Positions 35,415 through 48,013 of a DNA stretch of 64,000 nt are shown here, in pieces. The notes beneath the pieces are model-generated. The model did not search any database. It was given only the letters and a program-made list of their open reading frames with translations, and had not been told where the DNA came from. Position 1 is the first letter of the stretch; each line of letters starts with the position of its first letter. The stretch lies in the NCBI GenBank assembly GCA_037176705.1, contig CM073885.1, positions 91,069,001 to 91,133,000 of the forward strand, in the 5' to 3' direction. This DNA comes from Molossus alvarezi. Its lineage: Eukaryota > Chordata > Mammalia > Chiroptera > Molossidae. Both the position numbers and the translations under genes were made by a program.

Positions 35415-36062
35415 ATATCAATGTATCTATCTTCTTGAAAACAAATCTAATATCTCTATATTAAAGTATTTAGAAGAATGTTATAGTCTACTTAATTCAG
35501 GGTTACCATTTTAACAATAAAACTAACAAATACATGTATATATGAGAGGAGCAAACACAAACATTTTTTTTCCTCACAAGATTAAAAGCCTGTTCATTTC
35601 CTTTTAAAATTATTCCACTGTGTATTATCCTTTGTGCAAAACCCATTAGCTTCTTTTATACATCTCAAGTCTTAAATAATGCACCACTGCAACAGAATAT
35701 GTTTTATGGAAAAAAATCTACTGTCATTCCATAGCATAAAAAGGGCTCCTACATCTTTGTATTCATTACCTTCTCCTTTTCATTTTCACAAAATAATCTT
35801 CCAATACTGTATCTCCTGTAGTAATAGTTTTTTAAAAAATGCGTTTACATTTATACTTAATTATAAACTCTGTAATGAAATAGGAGTATTATTTATTATT
35901 TATCTTAAAATGTCAGCTGGTTAGACTTTACCCACAAATTATCTGGAGGCATTAAATTATATACCTTCATAGGTAGTCAACAGACATTGCTGGAATTGCC
36001 TGCAGTATATTTACAAGCTAATTTGTTTACTGACGATTGTCTACTTGTTTACATTTTTGTTT

Positions 36063-36094
36063 TCTTTTTTTTTTTTTTTTTTTTAAAAAAAAGC
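36063..36094. repeat. T-run/A-run junction
   Basis: About 22 T followed directly by about 8 A. No retroposed sequence was recognised beside it. Confidence 0.9.
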
Positions 36095-36438
36095 AAATCC
36101 TCACTGAAGAAATATACTTACTATCAGGAACCTATAAAAGAAATATTGTTTTAAAAATAAGTGTCCAATCAAAAGCAGAATAATCTCTTTGCTGAAATGT
36201 TAACAAATAATATTGACCGTCAACACCTTACAGACTACAGAAATACATTACCCTGCACTACCATTCAAATGCACGATTTTCCTGTGTGTCAGGAAAGCTC
36301 TGCAGTGTGTCTGGGTTCATTATGCTCACTGCATAAGTGCCTTGCCAACCGGGATGTGGGTGGCTGTAATGGCAGCCTGTGGGTTTGTATGGAAAACAAG
36401 TATGGCACTGTGAAAAAAATCCTCCTCTCACCCTACAG

Positions 36439-36521
36439 ATACCTGTACGGAGAGCTTGGGAAGCATTTCCATAGGCTCCCTGTCAAGTGAATGTAAAGCC
36501 CCCATTCACTGGGAAGCGAAG
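36439..36521 (+). other. Candidate 83 bp exon of an unidentified gene
   Basis: A pyrimidine-rich acceptor (cctcctctcaccctacag, ending 36438) and a perfect donor AAG|GTAAGT (36519-36527) bracket 83 bases. One frame is open throughout: two bases complete a codon, then 27 codons beginning TCTESLGSIS and ending EAK exactly at the junction. The other two frames contain stops (TAG at 36472-36474, TGA at 36488-36490). Base composition is more balanced than the surroundings. I do not recognise the peptide. An open frame of this length has roughly a one in four chance of arising randomly, so the case rests on the two splice sites. It could also be a noncoding exon or a coincidence. The + strand agrees with the splice-like motif at 13.8 kb. 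Confidence 0.3.
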
Positions 36522-39500
36522 GTAAGTCTGAAAAATGCATCGATGAGAAAGGAAAGGGGGTGGGGGAGGGGAGGCTGAAATCACCTAGCATTAAAGCAGC
36601 CTAACCAAGTGACAGACACGTAGACAACTCTGATGCTGCCAGAACAACACTCTGCACAGCCCACCAGCAAGCAATTTGTCACTGCGACAAGAATATCCTC
36701 CGCAGTTTGGCATCAGGGTCCTTGGACAGCCAACTGCGCCTGTACGGCATGAGACGTGCTATTCGGCAACGGGGAAGATGGGAACCGAGGTTCTCTATGC
36801 CCGAATGTGTTATTTTATGAAAAACATATCTTTTGTTATGATCAACATAGAGACAGAACAGTAGTAATTGATAATAATGGGGGGCAAATAAGACAACAAA
36901 TTGAGGGAAACATGTCCTTGTGTGTTTTGGAGGTGCCCTGTGTGTTGAGATTTCAGGATGCTTGCTCAATGTGTCTGGTATTTTATGGCACATTCCCACC
37001 GTGTTTCACAGAAATAATGAATCCATAGGTGCAAGAATGAACTGGGAAGATTTTTGTTTTTATAGTAAATCACATGCTTTTAGCAGAACTTACTCTTTGC
37101 TTTGTTTTAGACTTTCTGTGTTTGTCTATGGCATGTTGATTAATATGTCGCTGAGTGCAAATCCTTTTTTACTGGTATGATTGAAATAAGACAAAGAATT
37201 TAAGGTAAGTTGGGTGATGAATGTGCAAAGGAAAGACCCTTTACTCTTTACATTGCTACCGTGGTAATCTATTATAAAAGTGCAGTAAAGGAGAGAAGCC
37301 AGGGGCATAGGATAAAGGTATCTGATAAATAAGCAAGTAGTGTTCCCCTTGCCAATTACTTGGCATCTTACTTTGTAATTAATGCCACAGTAATGAAAAA
37401 AGTGGTAGGCACGAAGATTGGGCCTTTTGTGCATTCTATACAGAACCAAACACTCATAAAAATCTAGCTCAAAGCTAGCCTACTTTGGCTCTCCCCACAA
37501 TCAAAACTTGCTAGAGAATTAGAGCAATCCCATAGGGTGTGTGTGTGTGTGTGTTTTGCAAAGTATTATATAAGAGTGACATCAGGCTATTATGGTATTG
37601 CTGTCTCCATTCCACTGACAAGGGTGTCCTTCATTCCCCAGGGATGATGGAAATTTGTACCTATTTTGCCAGAATCTAACATCATGGTATCTATTATGTT
37701 GTTCAGAGTTGTCCTCTGAATCACTTTAGCTAACTGCTGCTTAAGTGGCTATGGTAACTGCCTTACAGGGCCTGGTCTATTTCCCAGTGGCTTATATATC
37801 TGTGCTCTGTGGAAACTTTCAAGAAATACTAAAACTACTTGTGTTAAAAATAATGAAAGTGATAATACTAATAAGCATTTTTAAGAAGTAGGAAAGAATG
37901 TAATTTAGGCAATTTAGATGTCATTTGAAACACAGCATGTTTCAAAAATATCCAGTTAATATTATAACAATATTTCTTAAAAGTGTAAAAAAATATATTA
38001 TCTCCAGCTAGCCACATAAACTGGACATTAATGGATGATTTGGGGTTGGGGGGGTTGAAGGAAGATGTTTCCCAGTGAGGCTCGGAAATGGTGTTAGGTG
38101 TGGAGTAAGTTGACTAGCTATGTGTGCGGATGGTTACATAAAAAGGCCTAAGATTTATATCCTTTAGGGGTAAGATGCAAAAAAAAGAGAGGAACAGAGA
38201 GGTATGAGAAGAGAAAATGTTCAAGGCTAGAGGGTACAGAATACAGTGGAGACCATCAAGAAAACTAACCCCTACTTTTCTAAGCTTTGCATGGGGTGTT
38301 TTCCTTGCAACTCCTATTAAAGTCAATGGGAATCATGCAGCTAAAACCCGGTGTAACTCTTTGACAATTTATTTCCTAGTGTCTGGATAAGAGTACTACC
38401 TACTAAGGGCAATTTACTCATTTTAGTTTGTGCCTCCCACACAAAGATGAATTTGATAGCACATAGCAGGGGTAAAAAGAGAGACTGCGTTTAAGATTTT
38501 GTTATTGCAAAGGAAATCATCATTGGAAAATGTCCCCTACACTCTCACCTTGTTTAGCAACAACAATAAACAGAGAAAAGCAATCTAATGAAAGAATATG
38601 AAAAGACGTATTCACTTGATTACAGGAAAAATGCTGGTATGAGGTTCCCCCCTCCTATTTTAAATTCTCAAGCTCTGAACACAATCGCAGGATAATAAGA
38701 ATAGAGGACAATTCTTAAGAAACCAAATTGAAGCTCTTGATTACTTACTTGCTTTTTCCCATGTACCTCAGATTGTACATATGTAGATATAGCCATGGTA
38801 TCCTTACAAAATCTTTAATAATACAAATACAGTTGTGGGGAGGGGACGTACCATAGACTTCTCATTATAGGCAGAAATATAGATAAAAATGAACAGATAT
38901 TTATCCTGCTGTAAGCAATAACTGAATTAATGCACTGTACTCTCTCTATATTATTTTGAATGCTAGAATGTGATTGTTAAAAAGTACATGCTATTTATAA
39001 TCTCATGAACTTTGAAGTCAGAAAACTAACATTGTTTTCTAAAGTCTTATTTTTTCATAAGGTTCTATATTTCTTTTCTCTCAAACGAAACGCTCATTTA
39101 GGTGTGTTACTTCTCTACTGATATAATTTTTATAACTGTACAACTATATAAAACGCTTATGTGGGCTGAAGATATGGCTCCTGTGTTTTCTGAATTCCAT
39201 TCTCTGTGATTTGTTTTGTGACTTGTTCTTTGAAGGGTGAAGAAGTTAGACCCTGTATGGCTCTACTCTTTAGCATGGAACAGAGGCACATCTATGAACA
39301 GCTGCCTACACAGGTTGATTACTGGGAAATATACTTTCTCAGTTTCTATGGGTAAATGTATGCTGCTGGCCATGGCCCTCGCTTGTGCTCTAGTTTAGTG
39401 GAACATACTGCTGCAGCAGCCTTCGAACCACAGCTCTGGATTGTGTGAATTAGCAACTCCTGAACTTTACCACCAGGAAAAGATATAGCTCCATACTTCC

Positions 39501-41759
39501 GAATGCCTGGCTTTTGAGAATTAGAGTAATTATGTCACCAAAGCTATCACTGATTTTCAGATAGGCATCTCAATGATTTGGTAAAAGTCAAAACCTTTCT
39601 GAAAGCATGCTGATGTTTTTATGGCAGAAATAACGCATAGGGATGAAGACATTGATTTATATGTGAGAACATTTAAGGGAGAGAGATATTTTACTTGAAC
39701 AGAATTAGTGTGTTTCTGAGCTGAGTCAAAGACTGTACTATTGGAGGGTTTTGACTGTGTAAGAATTTCTGAAATCTGATTTCCTTGGAGGAGGGGGCTG
39801 AGAATTCCCAAAATAGTAAAAAAAAGTGTGCTGTTATTAAAGTAGATTATAGTACTATTATAAAATAATATACAATAATACATTTAAGACATTAAAATTA
39901 ACCAAGTTTTAGTTGTAAAACTCACAGCTGGTTCTTATATCCCAGACCATTCATTGTTTGTGACCAGATCACATATCCTTAATCAAATACACATTAAAAG
40001 ATTTTTATTCACAAATTAAACCTGATTGAGTTTAACACACAAAGCACTTTAATTATTTATTTTTTATTCCATTTTTCTTCTTACTGTGTTTTTATAACTA
40101 GCAAGGATAAGAGTAAGTTAATATCGGTATTTAAAGCAAAAAGAAAAGCTAGAAATTGCAGGGGCAGTGCCATTCACAATGTTACAGAAAATTGTTTTCC
40201 TTTGATAGTATAGTGCCATTGTTTCATTTTGGGCAAGAAACTGAATAATCATTAACACATTTCATGGAATCAGAGATTTACAGGATTACATATTCTAGAT
40301 CTCTTATTTTAGGAATTTTCTTTGCCAGGATTTGAATTGAATTAGATATTTTAGCTAATTAAATTCTAAAATTAATCTCTTTATTTCAGACTTGTTTTGC
40401 TGGGGATTTACTGTAAATCAATGTTGGCTAGCACTGCTGCTTAAGACATCTTTCAATATTCCTTTTTTTAAACCTTCCACATGGCTAAGAAATTATTATG
40501 ATTTTGAAATGACATCTACGCAGTCACTTTGTAGTATACCTAGTTGGGGGAGAACATACAGAAATCCTACGTTTACCCTTATCGTATCTTAAATATCTTG
40601 GATATTCAGTTTGCATTGTGCGCATACACACGTGCACACGCAGCATTTCTTTGAGCTCAGTGAGCGCAGTTTTAAATATATTTGCCCTGAAACATTTTCC
40701 CAGTCCCAGGAATGTTTCATGAACTGATTTTTATTACCTGTACACGGGAATTATTCAAATGTTCTCATTAAGAAACTAGACAAATAAGTGTACAGTCAAA
40801 TTAGTGATTAATTATATTCGTGAGGATGAGCTTATATACATATTTTCTTTACTATGACCATATTTGTCTTTTTCCTCTACCCGTGTTTATCTATATTTCT
40901 TCAAATGGGGCATTTGAATAGCCTTCTACAACTGAAATATATCTGGAAAGCTAAAGTGTGGAGGAAGGTAATTTTTGGGTAAGGGTATGGTACTGCTAAC
41001 GATGTTGATTCTCTGCCTCCAGAGATCTTTGGGGTTTTTTATATGGCAAATTTCTGATGCTCCACTTCAAAGACTAGAGGTCTGAACTCTTCTTTGCTAC
41101 ATCAAAGGAAAGGAAGCCACTATACAATCGGCTGAGTAGTCTGGAGCAAAAGGTCATCCAACATTACACGTGCTTGTTAGGGTCCAAAGCACAGAAAGGA
41201 AATCCTCCCAAGCAATGTTAAGTTGTCTGCTCTCTGCCTGGTGTGTGTGCACAACTTCTTTAATAGAAGGGGGATTCAAGCACAGGTATTGAAAGAGGAA
41301 GAGCCGTTTAAGGTGAAATGAGCTTTGGAAATGTTTAAAAAATACCCTAAAACAGACAATAAAGAATCTATTTGAAATAGCAAGAATTTTGAGTCTTAAA
41401 AATGATAGAGCAGAATGAAAAATATTTTTTTGTACAGTTCTAAAATATGTAGTGAACTAAGATGATGGTTAAGGTGAAATGCAACATAATTTTCATAATC
41501 ATTTAGGTGTGAAAGGCACATAATTGGCAGATTCAGTCACAGTCTTTCAAGTGGCAGTGTTGGGCAATAGAAACACCAAGAAGATATTTCTCTGTTTTTT
41601 CGATATCATGGTATATACATTTGAGTAACTCATTTAACTATTTAAGGCTTTTATAGGTACAAAACAAGATTTTGACAGTTACCATAAGCAGGAATGAAAT
41701 ATTTCAGATTATTTCTGATAACTGATGTTTCCACTGTTGTTTGAGTTCTTCTATCTACT

Positions 41760-42110
41760 ATGATAGTTTCATTCATTTACTCATTTGTTCATTCAAAGAT
41801 ATCTGAGTATTGACTAAAGGTCATGATTATACTTGCTACGAGTTATTCATAGACTACTAAGATAAAGTCCCAAAACTTTAACTTACTCATAGTCTGGTAA
41901 ATGAAACAATAAATCAAAATTAACAACACAGTTTAACAAAGGCTATTATAAATGCATGACAACATTTTTATGGGAAGTTAGAAGAGGATCTTCTAATTTT
42001 GCCTTCCAGAGAGCCTGGAAGGCTTCATAGAGGAGGTGATCACTGAATTAGATTGATGGTAAAAATGGGACCACTTCAACTTCTTGCTAATAGACTAAAG
42101 ATTGCCATAG
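41760..42110 (-). mobile_element. L2 LINE, long 3' fragment
   Basis: Inverted L2 3' region in order: tcatttactcatttgttcat, actcatagtctggtaaatga, gaagaggatcttctaattt, gagcctggaaggcttcatag, gaggaggtgatcactgaatt. It matches the complement of the L2 3' half through GGAAGGCTTCCTGGAGGAGGTGA. Confidence 0.65.
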
Positions 42111-42340
42111 GAGGGCTAAGTTAATATGTGTTATTTAGGAAGTCTGGGCCTTAAAAACATTCTTTGTGTGTGTATGGCTTTAAAAATATATACTATTGGG
42201 AAATTCTGCTTCTACTAATTTGTTTTGATATTGGGTTTTCTTTCTTCTTTAACATAGGAAGGAAAGGAGAAAGCTGTAACTACTAAATATAAGTGTGTGA
42301 TTAATATCATGAGTACTTTTTACCCACCTAATACCTCTAT

Positions 42341-42592
42341 TTTTTTTTTTTTATCCTCACACGAGGACATTTTTCCATTTTTTGCACAGATAGAGTGGGA
42401 GGGAGAGAGCGGAAGAGAGAGAGAGAGGGAGACATCGATGTGAAAGGGACACATTGAGTGGCTGCCACCCGCATGACCAACCAGGGCCGGGGACAAACTG
42501 CAACCAAGGTACGCGCCCTTAGCGGGAACCGAACCCGGGTCTCTCCGGACCGCAGGCCGATGCTCTAACCACTGAGCCAAACCGGCCAGGGC
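42341..42592 (-). mobile_element. Ves SINE (type 2), young
   Basis: Minus strand: head complement aaccggccagggc, gcgggaaccgaacccgggt, ggggccggggacaaactgca, GA tract, cacacgaggacatttttcc and a T-run tail. TSD ACCTCTAT plus Ts at 42333-42340 and 42593-42600. Close to the 31.2 kb copy in sequence. Confidence 0.97.
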
Positions 42593-42941
42593 ACCTCTAT
42601 TTTTTTTAATGCTCTGTGTGTGTGTATGCATGTATGAAAATGTAAGGTAAACATAAGTAAATGTGATTATGAGGATTTTATATATTTGAGATAACAGGAA
42701 TGATGTTGGCATATTAGCAAACCCAAATAGGAAAACCTACACCCACATTGTTTTAAATATGATAGGGGATTCTAAGGCTTTCCTAGAACAGCTAAATATA
42801 CAGGGATTTTTTTTTTCTTTCTATATTATACAATGTATTAGACGGGCTGCCATTCTAGCAGGTGTGAAAAAGAAGCAGGTAGCAGGATAGCTTGGTACAT
42901 AGAAAATATTTGAAACAAGATCAGAATTTAATGATATAGGC

Positions 42942-43092
42942 CAGTGATCCCCAGGCTATAATGTGCATAAGAACCACCTGGAGAACTTGTTCAATACAGT
43001 AGGCCTGGGTTTAGACTGAGGAATTTTCATATTTTTCAAACTCACAGGTGATACTGGTGCACTGATTGAAGATTCCACTTCGGGAACCGCTC
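42942..43092 (+). mobile_element. MER5A-like hAT MITE, copy 1
   Basis: Starts CAGTGATCCCCAGG, continues cataagaaccacctggagaa, gtaggcctgggtttagactg, aggtgatactggtgcactga and ends gggaaccgctc, tracking MER5A from CAGTGGTTCTCA to GAGAACCACTG. Flanking octamers ATATAGGC (42934-42941) and ATCTAGAC (43093-43100) agree at 6 of 8, the TSD length of hAT elements. Confidence 0.85.
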
Positions 43093-43100
43093 ATCTAGAC

Positions 43101-43255
43101 CAGTTCTTCTTACATTTAATCTGCATGTGAATTACATGGGGATCTTGTCAAACTGAAGATACTGGTTCAATAGGCCTGGAGTGGGTGGGAGAATTTGTAT
43201 GTAGGTGATGCCTGATGCTGTTGGGCTGCAGACCACCCATAAGAAGCAAGGCCTT
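43101..43255 (+). mobile_element. MER5A-like hAT MITE, copy 2
   Basis: Begins CAGTTCTTCTTACA directly after the first copy's TSD and repeats the same plan: catgtgaattacatggggat, caataggcctggagtgggtg, gtaggtgatgcctgatgctg, ggctgcagaccaccc. The right end is decayed. Confidence 0.78.
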
Positions 43256-43364
43256 AGGTGACTTCCTACATGGTGAGTTCAAGTCATCTGATATGGCTTG
43301 GTGATTTCAGAAAATAATGGGATCAAATAGTGATTTCAGATTTATCCTCTGAGCAAATAAGTTT

Positions 43365-43495
43365 GTATGTTTGCCAACCAATGGACATAGACAACAATGC
43401 TTGGGGGGAGTGGTAGGGAGGAGGGTGTCTGAGGGGAAAAAGGAGAAACATCTGTAACAAAAATTAATTAATTAATTAAAAAACAAACCAACAAA
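43365..43495 (+). mobile_element. L1 3'-end insertion
   Basis: ccaaccaatggacatagaca, the G-rich tract, gagaaacatctgtaac and a TTAATTAA-rich tail match the L1 3' end at 160-294. It is strongly 5'-truncated. ggatcaaata occurs on both sides (43320-43329, 43519-43528), but this is too weak to call a TSD. Confidence 0.88.
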
Positions 43496-43865
43496 CAAGC
43501 AAACATTTTTGGTGGACTGGATCAAATACAAGTCACTGACCTTACGAATGCAAATATACAAGCCCTCAGACAAATACATGTCAAAATACTTTAAGTAGTA
43601 ATATAATTTTAACATTTTCTGTCTGGGGTATGTGGCTGTGACTTCTTATATTACCATTTCTGAGGGAAAGTGTCTTTACAATAATAATTTATAATTATGT
43701 GTTTTTGTCCTGTCTACTCCTTCCCACTTCCAGAGGGTTTTGATTCTGATCTACTCCCCAGGTTGGGCTCCTCAAGAAAAATTCTACTCACAGGAAGTTT
43801 GACTTCGCAAAACATCCTACTTGTGTCTTTAGTCAGTATCTATCTGAATGTTGCAGATAATATGA

Positions 43866-44098
43866 TTTTGTTTTATTTTATTAAAAACAATTTTTTCTTG
43901 ATTGATTTTAGAGAGAGAGGAAAGGAGAGGGAGAGAGAGATAGAAACATTGATGAGAGGGAACGTTGATTGGCCACTTCCTGCACGCCCCCCACTGGGGA
44001 TCGGGCTCACAACCTGGGCATGTGCCCTGACTGGGAATGAAACTGGTGGCCTCTTGGTGCATGAGTGGATGCTCAACCCCTGAGCCACAGCAGCCGGG
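43866..44098 (-). mobile_element. Ves SINE (type 1) with 14 bp TSD
   Basis: Minus strand Ves with tail on the left (ttttattttattaaaaacaa), GA tract, cgccccccactggggatcgg, gggcatgtgccctgactggg and degraded head. Perfect TSD TGCAGATAATATGA at 43852-43865 and 44099-44112. Confidence 0.96.
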
Positions 44099-44144
44099 TG
44101 CAGATAATATGACTTTAAAATGTAGATGTTTAGACTGGAAGAGC

Positions 44145-44240
44145 AGTGGCTCTTAACCTTTTTGGAAGTAAGGCCCTTTATCGGAGCTGTGGCTCCTCTT
44201 TCACAGAAAAAGCTCATGGAGTGCACACAAAGACATTCTG
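44145..44240 (+). mobile_element. Possible hAT fragment
   Basis: cagtggctcttaaccttttt followed by ggccctttatcgg resembles the left end of hAT-Charlie elements (CAGTGGTTCTCAACCTTTT, GGACCCCTTTGAGA). The right end was not found. Confidence 0.4.
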
Positions 44241-44844
44241 CCTACAACGAAGCACATATTCACTAGCCTTTAGGAAGAAGTTTAACAACTCTGATCTTGA
44301 TCATTGAAGTGAAGTTAACCAAAATGCCATCTTTTTTCGTCTTTTTAACATAGGCATTAAACCCAGATGGATCAATAGACTGTTTTTCCAAATACATCAT
44401 TTTGTTTTTATTGTGTAAACCTTGCCTTACAAATAAGCTTTTCTACTGATTTGTAACATGGAAGCAAGTGGACATCTGGCTTCTGTGAAAAATATGATTC
44501 ACTCATTTGCATTTTAAAATTCCATTCATTCCATTTTTAAATTGTTCACTTGTCCTGTATGCTCTTTCTTAAAAGCAACTCCTCTCAGCTCCCTTCGATT
44601 TTAAATACCCACAGAGTTTGTTATTTACAATTCAGAACATCATCTCTTTAAAATTTTTAAATGAAAATTAATATTCAAGGTCCATAGCATGAAGAAAATC
44701 ATAATATCTTGGTAGGCGAGAAGCTAATTTAAAACCAATAAGGAATTTGGGTGATAAAATTCAATTTACCCTAATATGTTGTATTGGTCTTGTGTGACTC
44801 TGAAATATTTTTCAAAGGCCATTTAAAATTTTTAAGATCAAAAT
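44241..44844. other. Unannotated stretch, no gene seen
   Basis: No feature recognised in this AT-rich interval. Confidence 0.5.
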
Positions 44845-44859
44845 ACTAATAATTTATTT

Positions 44860-45085
44860 ATCTATTTATTTATTTTAAATCCTCACCCAAGGATATTTTT
44901 CTATTTATCTTCAGATAGAGTGGGAGGGAGAGAGAGAAAAACATCGACATAAGAGAGACACATCAACTGACTTGACTGCCCCTCACACAACCCAACCAGG
45001 GCAACCGAGGTACATGCCCTTGACCGGAATTGAACCTGTGTGTCATTGGTCCGTGCTCTAACTGCTGAGCCAGACTGGCCAGGGC
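44860..45085 (-). mobile_element. Ves SINE (type 2) with 15 bp TSD
   Basis: Minus strand with tail segment tcctcacccaaggatatttt, GA tract, truncated middle (cagggcaaccgaggtacatg lacks the usual ggctggggacaaactg part) and head complement ccagactggccagggc. Perfect TSD ACTAATAATTTATTT at 44845-44859 and 45086-45100. Confidence 0.95.
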
Positions 45086-45100
45086 ACTAATAATTTATTT

Positions 45101-47221
45101 TTCAAAAACTATTTGGGGTATGCAAAGGTGATTCTGTCACATAGGATATGCTGTAAACAAATTTTGGGATGCAGGACTAGACCAGTGTGCTCCGTTTTAC
45201 GAAGTTCACTTTTATGAACACCTACGTTAGTGCTGGTTTTCACTAAGAGAAAGAAACCTGAAGAGGATTTTTACTTTTAGGGGAAAAAAAGAGGAAAAGT
45301 AAAAACAGCATTCAGTGTTTGTTTTGCAGCGAGTCATTATAGAGGCAGTGTGCCCCCCAAGAAGAGAGAGTGCCCCCCAAATTCCTTTCCTGGGAACTAC
45401 ACTCAGCCTCAAGCCCCAGAACTTTGAACTGTATCTGTGAGCATCTGTGCTTTATCTCAGTTTATTTTGTGCATGTGTTAGCAAGATGTGTCCTAAGGTA
45501 ATTGCTTCTTTGTCTTAATGCCATGTAGGTTCATAGGAACATTCTACTTTCAGATAGTGGGGAAAACCTGTTATGTTGCTTGTTTGCTCATGAATATTAT
45601 TTGTGGCAATAATTTTTGTGAGTAAAAATTTGAAGTACAAGAACTTGAAACCAGAAAGATTTATTCATTTGTTCTCAGCCCTAGTCCCTTTTATAAATTG
45701 CAAATCCAGAATCTAATAATTTCCACACTATTGGAATCTCATAATTACCAAGAGCAAAATAACTCCTAAATTCCATTCGAATTTTAGGTAAGATTTTGCA
45801 TGAGTGCTTTATTCCTCATCTTCAATAATTGCCCTGGGTGGAATCCTAGCATTTCAAAATGACGGTGTTGAAGAGTTAAACAATTAAATGTAATGTCTTT
45901 GCATATTTCCCTATAACTCATTATTTATATCCTAGAAAAATGTGGTGTGTGTGTGTAAATGAAAAGATTTTCCTCCAGTTGAGTGGAATAGTAGATGAGC
46001 CCAAAATTACATAATGCATACAGGGATACCATGATAGGCAATGTTGATAAAATGAGAAAAGTTACTTCATCATGACCTTCAGCTATAAATTTTGAACTCA
46101 ATTTCAAAAGTATACCAGAAGATAGTGCTTTTCAAAGACTACCCATCCCATGAATTTTAAGGAGATTTACTTAGGTACTATATAACATGGACAGTTAGGG
46201 AGGTATAGATGGGGAATTAGAACCAAGAAGACCAGGTGGTGGAAATTCTCAAGCACCGAGCTTACATGCTGTAATTTATATTTCATTTCTCACCACTGAT
46301 GTTCTCTGCTAACATCATACAATTTAAAACATTCCTGGAAGAACATACGGGAGCTGAAATGAGGAGAAATGAATTTGATTCAGTTTCTTAACCTGGATTT
46401 CATGTCAGCTCTCACATTGGACTAAGTAACATGTCCATTCAGGGTTTGGTGCCTATAATTGAGGGGAAATAAATGATTGTTTTATTGATTTGGTATATAG
46501 AGCTGTTAGAGAATTGAGAGCCCCTTTCTTGAGTTCAAGGCATTATAAACCAATTTGAGACAAGCTGGAGAATTTTAGAAGCTAGAATCATATTCCTAGA
46601 ACTAACTACGCACTAGAGAAATTGATCCCTAGAGTAACCTGGAACTTAACTAGATAGACTAATGTGATTCTAGTGGGGTAAGGCAACTTAGTCCCATCAA
46701 TCATTTAAGAAATGCCTCAACTCTTCTGTTCTGAGATGTACTATCATTGGGACACCCACTAGATCTTTTAAGGCATCATTAATATTTACTAATCTATTGC
46801 GTGGAAGTGTACTATGGATGCAGTAATCTTCAGTTCCTTTAAGAACAAGAAGCAGTCCCCCTCTTTCTTCCATTGATGCAGCTATCAGAATTCTGCATCA
46901 GGAGACACCTCTCTCTCTAAAGGAGTACAGTATATAAAGTAAAGCTCTATAAGGTGTTCAGTGCTGATTAGCATTTCAGTCAGGCTCTCTATATGATGTA
47001 AGCAAAAGAACTTAAGGAACTTTGAAACAACGGTTCTGGAGAGAAATGTAGACAGATGTTCAAAGCACTTTCTATCTGGAACAAATATTGATGGCTTCTT
47101 CACTGAAGGAGATGCGAAAAACTAGTTTCTGAAAGTGACTAGAGGAGTCTATTTGGTAGATGAGGTCAAAGGAGAAATGGGATGTTTGAGTGAGCAGGTC
47201 ACAAAACAAATGCTGACTCAG
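45101..47221. other. Unannotated stretch, no gene seen
   Basis: Two kilobases of AT-rich DNA. A gtgccccccaa unit occurs twice at 45348-45380 (tandem, about 22 bases apart). No gene or transposon supported. Confidence 0.45.
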
Positions 47222-47735
47222 TTTTTTAAAAATTGAATTTATTGGGGTGACTGCATCATGTACCTGTTGTCCCAAGCAAAGTCTCTTTCTATCTCCATTT
47301 CCCTCCTTTTTCCCACCTCCCCCTACTCTCAACCCCCTTATTCTTTGGCTATCACCACACTGTTGTCTGTGTCTATGTGAGATATATATATATTTGTTGT
47401 TGATGATGTTGTTTTGTTTTTTTGCTTAATCCCTCCCACTTCTTTCATCCAGTCCTCCCCAACCCCCAACAGCTGTCAGTCTGCTGCATGTACCCATGCC
47501 TCTGTTTCTGTTTGGTTTGTCAGTTTATTTTGTTCATTCGATTCCACATGTAAGTGGTATCATATGGTATTTGTTTTTCTCTGACTGGCTTATTTCACTT
47601 AGCATAATAATTTCCTGGTCTATCCATGCTGTCGTAAAAGGTAAGATTTCCTTTTTTCTTTTTCTATTTTTTTTTTTTATTCTCACCCGAGGACACTTTT
47701 CCATTTTTTTGTTCAGATAGAGTGGGAGGGAGAGA

Positions 47736-47785
<50 letters not shown>

Positions 47786-48013
47786 GACGTGAAAGGGACA
47801 CATCGAGTGGCTGCCTCCTGCACGACCCAACCAGGGCTGGGGACATAATGCAACCAAAGTACATGCCCTTAGCGGGAACCAAACCCGGATCTTTCTGGAC
47901 CACAGGCCGGCACTCTAACCACTGACCCAACCCGACCAGAGCCTTTTTTCTTTTTCTTATGGACTAATAGTATTCCATTGTATAAATGTATCACAACTCT
48001 TTTATCCACTTGG
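47222..48013 (-). mobile_element. L1 3' end (minus part of a 5'-inverted L1)
   Basis: From the T-rich start this is an inverted L1 3' UTR and ORF2 terminus: cacatgtaagtggtatcata, ctgactggcttatttcactt, agcataataatttcctggtc, then, after a Ves, actaatagtattccattgta. The junction at about 48010-48014 switches to L1 in the opposite orientation. It is interrupted by the Ves at 47666-47941. Confidence 0.9.
47666..47941 (-). mobile_element. Ves SINE (type 2) with long (GA)n, inside L1
   Basis: Tail attctcacccgaggacactt, an expanded (GA)n of about 55 bases at 47728-47783, gacgtgaaagggacacatcg, agcgggaaccaaacccgga and head complement ccgaccagagc. Perfect TSD CCTTTTTTCTTTTTCT at 47650-47665 and 47942-47957. 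The host L1 reads through when the SINE is removed. Confidence 0.96.

Larger units (their letters stand above)
31882..41759. other. Repeat-poor interval of nearly 10 kb, no intact gene
   Basis: No transposon was recognised across this interval. It holds a (CA)n at 34.87 kb, a (TACC)n at 35.4 kb, a T-run at 36.07 kb, and short GT runs at 37.54 kb. It also holds the NK2-type palindrome at 33712-33729 and the candidate exon at 36439-36521. The segment 33.5-34.8 kb is rich in ATTA/TAAT cores and has enhancer-like composition. Lack of SINEs over such a span is itself notable, because Ves copies average one per 3.5 kb elsewhere in the window. Confidence 0.45.

Noticed and set aside
43319..43528. 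ggatcaaata on both sides of the L1 fragment as a TSD
   Set aside because: The left copy is about 45 bases away from the recognisable L1 start, so the match may be coincidental.
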